Shown here: positions 45,647 to 53,200 of the stretch, piece by piece
Position numbering within the stretch: position 1 is the first letter of the stretch
How the letters are laid out: each line of letters starts with the position of its first letter
Assembly: GCF_030283205.1 (NCBI RefSeq)
Contig: NZ_JASNWF010000017.1
Location: forward strand, 1-64,000
Direction of reading: 5' to 3'
DNA from: Actinomadura opuntiae
GTDB lineage: Bacteria; Actinomycetota; Actinomycetes; Streptosporangiales; Streptosporangiaceae
DNA: 64,000 nucleotides
Made by a program: the position numbers and the translations under genes
Notes under the pieces: generated by a model
What the model was told of the DNA's origin: nothing
The model's input: the letters and a program-made list of their open reading frames with translations, nothing else
Database searches by the model: none

Positions 45647-46574
45647 GATGACGATGCTGCGCGAGGCCAAACCCGACGTCGCGCCGCCCGCCGACGCCGC
45701 TTTGCGCGCGGGACGCGACCGGCTCACCGCCGCCGCGCGCCCCGCCCGCCGGTGGCCGCGCCTGCCGAAGCCGGCCGTCATGGGCCTGCTCGCCGGGACC
45801 GCCGCGGTGGCCACCGCCGCCGCGATCACGGTGGCGCAGGTCGTCGCACCGGACGGCCACGGGTCCGCCACGGCCGCCGCCGCGGAGGTGCTGCGCGACG
45901 CCGCCGCCACCGCCCGCAGCGGACCCCCGGTCAGACCGGGGCCGTACAGCTACACGCGGGAAGTGATCGTCCACCCCGGCAGGACGGGCGAGAAGCAGTG
46001 CACGGAGACCTGGCTCCGGCGGGACGGCTCGATGGCGGCCTTCGCCACGTACTCGGAGCGGTACTGGGGCCGCTGCGATTCCAAGAACCGGCCGCGCCGG
46101 ACTCCCGCCCTCGGATCGGGCCACGACGACCAGCGCCCGCATGCCGACGTCCGCACCCTGCCGACCGACCCGTCCGCGCTCCGCGCGCGGCTGTACTCCG
46201 ACGCCGCCCACGGCAGGGGCCAGAACCCGGACAACACGGGCTCGCGCGACCAGCTCGTCTTCGACCGCATCGGACGCCTGCTGAGCATGACCCTCCCGCC
46301 GGAGCTGCGGGCCGCGCTGTTCCAGACGCTCGCGACGATCCCCGGCGTCGACGCCGTCCGCGGCGAGAGGGACGCGCTCGGACGGCAGGGGATCGCGCTG
46401 GCCCGGTCCTTCGACGACAGGACGACCCCGGGCAGCCTGGCGATCATCCTGGCCCCGAACACCTACCGCTACCTCGGCAGGAAGGCGGTGCAGGACATCG
46501 GGGAGGGGTACCAGACCGACCTCACGGCCCTCCTGACCACGGCGGTCGTCACCAAACCCTTCCAACGCCCCTGA
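45639..46574 (+). CDS. CU044_5270-family membrane protein, presumed anti-sigma partner
   Basis: 311 residues overlapping the sigma gene by 8 bp. N-terminal cytoplasmic part (MTMLREAKPDVAPPADAALRAGRDRLTAAARP), one membrane helix (AVMGLLAGTAAVATAAAITVAQVV, about 47-70), and an extracytoplasmic domain with two Cys (KQCTETW, WGRCDSK). This layout is shared by proteins coupled to actinobacterial ECF sigma factors and fits signal transfer across the membrane; anti-sigma activity is inferred from position. Confidence 0.85.
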   Translation: MDEMTMLREAKPDVAPPADAALRAGRDRLTAAARPARRWPRLPKPAVMGLLAGTAAVATAAAITVAQVVAPDGHGSATAAAAEVLRDAAATARSGPPVRPGPYSYTREVIVHPGRTGEKQCTETWLRRDGSMAAFATYSERYWGRCDSKNRPRRTPALGSGHDDQRPHADVRTLPTDPSALRARLYSDAAHGRGQNPDNTGSRDQLVFDRIGRLLSMTLPPELRAALFQTLATIPGVDAVRGERDALGRQGIALARSFDDRTTPGSLAIILAPNTYRYLGRKAVQDIGEGYQTDLTALLTTAVVTKPFQRP

Positions 46575-46578
46575 CACG

Positions 46579-46605
46579 CCCCGCCCGGCCGCCGGCCGGG
46601 CGGGG
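46579..46605. terminator. Hairpin between convergent genes
   Basis: CCCCGCCCGGC (46579-46589) pairs with GCCGGGCGGGG (46595-46605), 5-nt loop, filling the gap between the CU044_5270-type stop and the PPOX stop. Confidence 0.8.
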
Positions 46606-47199
46606 TCACGCGTCCCCGGGGAGCGGCGGCAGCGGCAGGGGCAGCCCCGGCAGCCCGTCGATGCTGGTCGCGACGTGCTCCTTCTTGTGGAAGTAGGCGT
46701 CGAGCGACTCGTCGGTCTCCCGCGCGAACCGCGACCCGTGCAGCGGCCGGTCGCCCTCATAGCTCATGAACGGCACGGCGTACCCGCAGGTGTCGCGGAT
46801 CTTCTCCGCCCGCACCACGATGATCGCCCGCAGCCCGTGCGCGGTCACGTCGACGTCCGGGAAATGCCGCACCAGCTCGGCCCACCGCGGATCGTCCCGG
46901 AACACCGGCTCGCCCCGCCCGTGCACCCGCACGATGTTCGGCGGCCCGTCGAACGCGCACCACATCAACGTGATCCGGCCGTTCTCCCGCAGATGAGCGA
47001 TCGTCTCCGCGTTGCTCCCCGCGAAATCCAGGTACGCCACCGTCCGCTCGTCGAGCACCGCGAACGACCCCGTCAACCCCTTCGGCGAAAGGTTGACGGT
47101 CCCATCCCCGTCCAACGGCGCCGTCGCGGTGAAGAACATGTGCTGCGCCTCAATGAACTCCCGCAGCCGCCCCGCAATCCCCTCATAACTCTTGCCCAT
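46606..47199 (-). CDS. Pyridoxamine 5'-phosphate oxidase-fold protein
   Basis: 197 residues from ATG 47199. Split-barrel flavin-binding pattern: REFIEAQHMFFTATAPLDGDGTVNLSPKGLTGSFAVLDERTVAYLDFAGSNAETIAHLRENGRITLMWCAFDGPPNIVRVHGRGE. The NLSPKG motif is typical of the PPOX group that binds FMN or F420. The C-terminal end is Pro/Leu-rich. It is not the vitamin B6 enzyme itself; true substrate unknown. Confidence 0.87.
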   Translation of the reverse strand: MGKSYEGIAGRLREFIEAQHMFFTATAPLDGDGTVNLSPKGLTGSFAVLDERTVAYLDFAGSNAETIAHLRENGRITLMWCAFDGPPNIVRVHGRGEPVFRDDPRWAELVRHFPDVDVTAHGLRAIIVVRAEKIRDTCGYAVPFMSYEGDRPLHGSRFARETDESLDAYFHKKEHVATSIDGLPGLPLPLPPLPGDA

Positions 47200-47286
47200 G
47201 CCCCCGAGTATGACCACCCGCCGATCCTCCCCGGGGTCCCCACCCTTGCCCTGCCTAGGATGGCGGTGGGTGGGAGGAGTTCGGGC

Positions 47287-48141
47287 GTGGGTGAGTCGTT
47301 CGGTGAGCGGGTGGCGGGGCGGCTGGCCGGGCGCGGTCCGCTGTGCGTCGGGATCGATCCGAGCTCCGAGTTGGTGGAGGGCTGGGGACTGCCCGACACT
47401 CCGGCGGGGCTGGAGCGTTTCTGCGGTGGTGTGCTGGACGCGGTCGGTGACGTCGCCGCGGTGGTCAAACCGCAGTCGGCCTTCTTCGAGCGCTTCGGCA
47501 GCAAGGGCATCGCGGTGCTGGAGCAGGTGATCGGCCGGGCGCGCGAGATGGGCGCGGTGGTGATCCTGGACGTCAAACGAGGAGACGTCGGCAGCACGAC
47601 GGCCGCCTATGCCCAGGCCTATCTCGATCGCCGCAGCCCCTTGGCCGCGGACGCGGTGACGGCCAGTCCGTACCTCGGGCTGGGCTCGCTCCGGCCGATG
47701 ATCGACACGGCGCTGGAGAACGACGCCGGTGTTTTCGTGCTGGCCCGCACATCGAATCCCGAGGGGGCCGACGTGCAACTGGCGGTCGGCCCGACCGGGC
47801 GGAGCGTCGCCGACGAGATTATCGACGGGGTCGCCCAGATCAACGCCGGTGCGGCCGGGCCGGGCTCCATCGGGGTGGTGCTCGGCGCGACGCTGTCGGG
47901 TCTGGAAGGCGCGGCCTTGCGGGTGAACGGGCCGGTCCTCGCTCCTGGGGTCGGCGCTCAGGGGGCCGGGCCCGATGATGTGCGGCGGGTGTTCGGCCGG
48001 GCGTCCGGGCGCGTGATCCCTTCGGCGTCGCGCGCGCTGCTGGCGACGGGCCCCGACCGGTTGCGTTCGGAGACCATGCGGCTGGTGAGTGAATGCCGCG
48101 TCTCCCTGGCGGATCCTGGACGAGCCGCCGCGAACGTCTGA
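47287..48141 (+). CDS. pyrF: Orotidine 5'-phosphate decarboxylase, type 2
   Basis: 284 residues from GTG 47287 with GGAGGAG at 47273-47279; an in-frame ATG at 47260 overlaps a TAGGAT box (47256-47261) that is more likely the promoter. CVGIDPSSELVEGWGL, AVVKPQSAFFERFG, and the catalytic DVKRGDVGSTTAAYA (DVKRGD 95-100, Lys97) mark the actinobacterial long form; phosphate loop VLAPGVGAQG near the end. Last step of UMP synthesis. It stands apart from the other pyr genes here. Confidence 0.95.
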   Translation: MGESFGERVAGRLAGRGPLCVGIDPSSELVEGWGLPDTPAGLERFCGGVLDAVGDVAAVVKPQSAFFERFGSKGIAVLEQVIGRAREMGAVVILDVKRGDVGSTTAAYAQAYLDRRSPLAADAVTASPYLGLGSLRPMIDTALENDAGVFVLARTSNPEGADVQLAVGPTGRSVADEIIDGVAQINAGAAGPGSIGVVLGATLSGLEGAALRVNGPVLAPGVGAQGAGPDDVRRVFGRASGRVIPSASRALLATGPDRLRSETMRLVSECRVSLADPGRAAANV

Positions 48142-48146
48142 GGAGG

Positions 48147-48180
48147 CGGCCGCACCGGTTGGGGGTGACCGGTGCGGCCG
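48147..48180. terminator. Hairpin after pyrF
   Basis: Perfect 13-bp stem CGGCCGCACCGGT / ACCGGTGCGGCCG with an 8-nt loop, 5 bp after the pyrF stop and 22 bp from the stop of the convergent beta-helix gene. Confidence 0.85.
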
Positions 48181-48202
48181 GTTCGTGGTGCGGTCGGTCA
48201 GG

Positions 48203-49276
48203 TCAGCACAGGCCGGCCGGGTTGGACGTTCGGCAGAGGTTGTGGCGGAAGCGGTTGGTCTTGCTGCCGCTGTTGTCGACCAGGTCGAACGGCGCGTTGC
48301 CGCGGACGACGTTGCGCTGGACGAGGTTGTGCCGGGCGGGCCGGTTCAGCGGCGGCGTCCCGCGGAAGAGCACGATGCCGCCGGAGTACGGCAGGTTGCC
48401 CCGGTTGCCGTTGACGACATTCTTCTCGACGACGTTGTGGTCGCCGCCGAAGAACAGCACGCCGGTGCCGCCGAGCGGCGGGACCTCCTCGTGCGCGGCG
48501 CACGTCCGGTTGTTCTTCGAGACGTTGTTCTTCCACAGCTTGGTGTTGCCTTGGCCGCCCTTCTGGCTGTCGTCGACGAGGGCGACGCCGACGCAGTTGC
48601 CGACGAGGTCGTTGCCCCATGCCCTGACGTTGCGGGCATGCCGGACGAGCAGGCCGATGGCGTTTCCGGTGGCCCGGTTGCCGGTGACGACCGTCCCGTG
48701 CGCGTTGGCGATGTCGCCGACGTAGAAGCCGGCCTCGTCGCCGTTGTCTGCGGCCCAGTCGTGCGCGAACCGCCCGCGCGTGGAATTGAATTCCGAGATT
48801 CCGTACTCGCCGTTGTTCGCGGCCAGGACGTGTTCGACGGTGAGGCGGTCGGTGAAGTAGCCGAAGACCCCGTTCTTCGCGAACTTCCGCACGGTCAGGT
48901 TCTTGATCGTGACGCCCTTGACGGGGTGGCCGGCGCGGCCGGCGACGCAGATGCCGGTGCCGGCCCACTGGACGGCGGCGCAGTGGTCGGTGCCGCCGGG
49001 CCGCAGGACGGTCTTGACGCCGGCGCCGCGGATGGTGAGGTGCTTCTTGACCAGGACGCCCCCGTCATAGGTGCCGCGGAGGAGCCGGATGGTGTCGCCG
49101 GGCCGGGCCCGGTCGACGGCCGCCTGGATCGAGTGCCCCGGACGCACCACATGGGTGCGGGGCCGGTGCCCGGACGCGCTGCCGTCCTGCGCCGCCGCCT
49201 GGCCTGCGGGCGCGACGAGAGCGAGCCCGGCCAGCACTGCGCCGGCGCCGGCCGAACCCGCGATAGTCCATCTCAT
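48203..49276 (-). CDS. Secreted right-handed parallel beta-helix protein
   Basis: 357 residues from ATG 49276 with GGAGA upstream. Signal peptide 1-29 (MRWTIAGSAGAGAVLAGLALVAPAG, cleavage near AQA). Mature protein starts with THVVRPGHSIQAAVDRARPGDTIRLLRGTYDGGVLVKKHLTIRGAG, then repeated Asn-Gly beta-helix rungs (NNGEYGISEFN, NGDEAGFYVGDI, NATGNAIGLLV-like, NNVSKN, NVVNGN). Six Cys in the mature part. Such folds are pectate-lyase-like or carbohydrate-binding; no catalytic motif is recognised. Monocistronic. Confidence 0.88.
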   Translation of the reverse strand: MRWTIAGSAGAGAVLAGLALVAPAGQAAAQDGSASGHRPRTHVVRPGHSIQAAVDRARPGDTIRLLRGTYDGGVLVKKHLTIRGAGVKTVLRPGGTDHCAAVQWAGTGICVAGRAGHPVKGVTIKNLTVRKFAKNGVFGYFTDRLTVEHVLAANNGEYGISEFNSTRGRFAHDWAADNGDEAGFYVGDIANAHGTVVTGNRATGNAIGLLVRHARNVRAWGNDLVGNCVGVALVDDSQKGGQGNTKLWKNNVSKNNRTCAAHEEVPPLGGTGVLFFGGDHNVVEKNVVNGNRGNLPYSGGIVLFRGTPPLNRPARHNLVQRNVVRGNAPFDLVDNSGSKTNRFRHNLCRTSNPAGLC

Positions 49277-50202
49277 TCAGTTTTCTCCGTTTCTGCCTGA
49301 TCTGCTCGCCGCGCGCGCCCGCGCGCCCGCGGCCCGGTCCCGCCGCATTCCGCTCGTCGGAACCGCGCAGGTCATTCCGTCAGGCCGGGAGAGACAAACA
49401 TTGGAGGGGCTTCGCGTGTTCGGCCGAGTTTGCCGTTGCTTTCGGCATTACGGGGTTTTCTCGGCCGATCGATCGGAGTGCCGCTCGGGCATTATGGCTA
49501 AATGGCTTATTTTGGGCAGTTCGCTGGGAGCGTCGCGGGAGGCCGATCGGTCCCGGTGGCGGGAACTTCGGCGTTCGATGTCGCGGCAGCGATCCTCGTT
49601 CTGTGACCGCGCTCGTTGATATCGCGTGGGAGCTTCTTGAGGAGGTGCTTGTGTCGACGTACTGCCTGCCCGGATCCTCGAGAGAACGGACCTGGGCGCG
49701 GGCGGCTTCGGGCCGAGCCGGTTCCGGTGTGGGGTTCTCCGGTCGCCGACCGTGACGGCAACGGTTGAAGATTCATTTTTCTGCGGGCTTTATTAGGTGT
49801 GGTGTCAGGTAAAAGGACGCGGCATTACGTTCGGTCCAGTGCTGGTCGCGGTGTGTGCGGTGAAACGGTCAAAGGGGTGGTCGGGGAACGGTCCGGTGGA
49901 AACGATCCGCTGCGGGGACGGCCGGGGCGAGAATGGTCGCCGGAGGGGCGAAAATTTGTCATCGAGTGATCGGTTCAGTCGCTTGACGGGGCCGAGAGTG
50001 CTTGCCTACAGTCGAGTAACTTAGGTTGATCTTGGAGCGGGGCGGGCGCCGGCGTGGTCGTCCGCGCGCTCTCGGGACGCCATTCGCGGCGGTCGCCGTA
50101 TTTATTTCACCCCTCCGCACGGTGGTCATTCCGGCATGCCCGGATTCCGGGCGGAGGGCAAACGTCAGACCGTTCGCCGCCCCGCATTCTGGAGGGTTTT
50201 CC
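49277..50202 (+). promoter_or_regulatory. Long gene-free region upstream of PKS, with promoter
   Basis: 926 bp without a credible gene and with visibly lower GC than its surroundings. Near the end is a good promoter: TTGACG (49983-49988), 18-bp spacer, TACAGT (50007-50012), giving a leader of about 185 nt before GTG 50203. The rest (49380-49900) holds short AT-rich tracts (e.g. near 49770-49810) but no frame with coding bias. It may contain regulator sites or decayed sequence. Confidence 0.5.
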
Positions 50203-53200
50203 GTGAGTTCTCGAATAGCGATCGTCGGCATGGCGTGCCGGTTCCCGGACGCCGCGACCCCCGGCGACCTGTGGGACAACGTGCTGGCCGGGCGCCGGTC
50301 GTTCCGGCGCATCCCGTCGCAGCGGATCCGGCTGGAGGACTACTACAGCGCCGACCGTGACGCCGCCGACCAGATCTACATCACCGAGGCCGCGCTGCTG
50401 CGCGACTGGGAGTTCGACCGGGTCCGCTTCAAGGTCGCCGGGTCGACGTTCCGCAACGCGGACCTGACGCACTGGCTGGCGCTGGAGACGGCGGCGGAGG
50501 CGCTGGCCGACGCCGGGTTCCCCGAGGGGCGCGGCGCGCCGGGCGAGACCACCGGGGTGCTCGTCGGCAACTCGCTGACCGGCGAGGGGATCCGCGCGGC
50601 GCAGATGCGGCTGCGCTGGCCGTACGTGCGGCGGGTGGTGGCGGACGCGCTCAAGGACGACGTGGCGGGCGACCGGCTCGCGGCGCTGCTGGCGGAGCTG
50701 GAGCACTCCTACAAGGCGCCGTTCCCGGTGCCGGACGGCGACTCGCTGGCCGGCGGGCTGTCCAACACGATCGCCGGGCGGATCTGCAACCACTTCGACT
50801 TCAACGGCGGCGGCTACGTCGTGGACGGCGCGTGCGCGTCGTCGCTGCTGTCGGTCATCACCGCCTGCAACGCGCTGGTCTCCGGCGACATGGACCTCGC
50901 GGTCGCGGGCGGCGTCGACATCAGCGTGGACGCCACCGAGCTGATCGGGTTCTCCCGGGCGGGCGCGCTGGCCGTCGAGGAGATGCGCGTCTACGACCGC
51001 CGCTCGGCCGGGTTCTGGCCGGGCGAGGGCTGCGGGATGGTCGTGCTGATGCGCGAGGACGACGCGGTCGCGCGCGGCCACCACGTGCACGGGTTCCTCG
51101 ACGGGTGGGGCGTGTCGTCCGACGGCGCGGGCGGCATCACCCGTCCGGAGACCGACGGGCAGCGGCTCGCGCTGGACCGGGCGTACCGGCGCGCCGGGTT
51201 CGGCCCGGACGAGGTCGGCTACTTCGAGGGCCACGGCACCGGCACGGCGGTCGGCGACGCGGCGGAGCTGGAGACGCTGATCGAGGCGCGCCGCGCCGCG
51301 GGCGGGACCGCGGTCCCGGCGGCGGTCGGCTCGATCAAGGCGAACATCGGGCACACCAAGGCGGCGGCGGGCATCGCCGGGCTGATCAAGGGCGTGAAGG
51401 CGGTCGGCACGGGCGTGCTGCCGCCGACGACCGGGTGCGAGCGGCCGCATCCGCTGCTGGACGAGGGCGGCGACGCGCTGCGCGTCCTGCGCAAGGGCGA
51501 GGCGTGGCCGGAGGGCGAGCCGCTGCGCGCCGGGGTCAGCGCGATGGGCTTCGGCGGCATCAACACGCACGTGGTGGTCGAGGCGCCGCGCCCGTCCCGC
51601 CGCGCCCGCGTCGACGGCCGCACCCGCTCGGTGCTCAACTCGCCGCAGGACGCGGAGCTATTCGCGCTGGACGCCGACTCCCCGGCGGCGCTGGCCGAGC
51701 GCGCGATCGCGCTGGCCGCCGTGGCCGAGGCGGCGGCGCGGTCGGAGCTGCCCGACCTCGCCGCGCACCTGGCCGGACGGCTCGACCGGCGGCCGTGGCG
51801 CGCCGCGGTCGTCGCGAGCGCCCCCGCGAAGCTGGCGGACGCGCTCCGCCGCGTCGCCGAGCTGGCCGAGCAGGAGACCGCCCGGCACATCGACCCGGCG
51901 GCCGGCGTGTTCGTCGGCGGGCCGGGCGAGCTGCCCCGCATCGTGTTCCTCTTCCCGGGCCAGGGCTCGGGCACCCGCTCGGACGGCGGGGCGCTGCGCC
52001 GCCGCTTCGACGCGGTCGACGAGCTGTACGAGGCGGCCGCGCTGCCGGCCGGCGCCGACCAGGTCGAGACCGCGGTGGCGCAGCCGCGCATCGCGACCGC
52101 CTCGGCGGCCGGGCTGCGCGTGCTGACCGGGCTGGGCGTGCAGGCGCACGCGGCGGTCGGCCACAGCCTCGGCGAGATCACCGCGCTGCACTGGGCGGAC
52201 GCCATCGACGAGGACGCGCTGCTGCGGATCGCCGCGGCGCGCGGCACGACGATGAGCGAGCTGGCCGAGGACGGCGGCTCGATGGCGGGCGTGTCCGCCG
52301 ACGCGCGGACCGTCGCCGCGCTGCTCGCCGAGCAGGACGACGGCGTTGTCATCGCGGGGCACAACGGGCCGAAGCAGACCGTGGTGTCCGGGCCGTCCGA
52401 CGGGCTGCTGCGGGTGATCGGCCGCGCGACCCGGGCCGGGCTCCAGGCCGTCCGGCTGCTGGTGTCGCACGCGTTCCACTCGCCGCTCGTCGCGCCCGCC
52501 GCCGACGCGTTCGCCGGACGGCTCGCCGATGAGCCGCTCGCCGGGCCGCGCCGCCAGGTGTTCTCCACCGTCACCGGCGCGCCCCTGTCCGCCGCGATGG
52601 CGCCGGACGAGCTGCGCGGCCTGCTGCGCGAGCAGATCACCGCGCCGGTCCTCTTCACCGAGGCGCTCTCCGCTGCGGCCGACGGCGCCGACCTGCTCAT
52701 CGAGGTCGGGCCCGGGCAGGTCCTCACCCACCTGGCCCGCGAGATCACCGGCGTTCCGGCCGTCGCGACCCGCACCGATGAGGACTCGCTCGGCGGGCTG
52801 CTCGCCGCGCTCGGCGCCGCGTTCGCCGCCGGCGCGGGCGTCCGCGTCGCCGACCTGTTCGCCGACCGGCTGATCCGCCCGTTCGACCCGGACGCCGAGC
52901 CGGCCTTCATCGCCAACTTCTGCGAGATCGTCCCGGAGGTCGACGCGGCGCTGCTCGCCGACGCGTCCGCGCGCGCCGCCACGTCCGGAGGCGGGAGCGG
53001 CGGCGACGTCCCCGACGCGGTCGACACCGACGACCCGCTGATGCTGATGCGCACGCTGGTCGCGCGCCGCGCCGAGTTCCCCCTGGAGGCCGTCCAGGCC
53101 GACAGCAAGTTCCTCGACGACCTGCACCTCAGCTCGATCGTGGTGTCGGAGCTGGTCGGCGAGGCCATGCGGACCCTCGACCTGGCCGAGACCGCCGCCC

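Noticed and set aside
50026..50202. N-terminal extension of the PKS (59 codons)
   Set aside because: Starts at TTG without a ribosome binding site; KS homology begins right after GTG 50203, which has GGAGGG.
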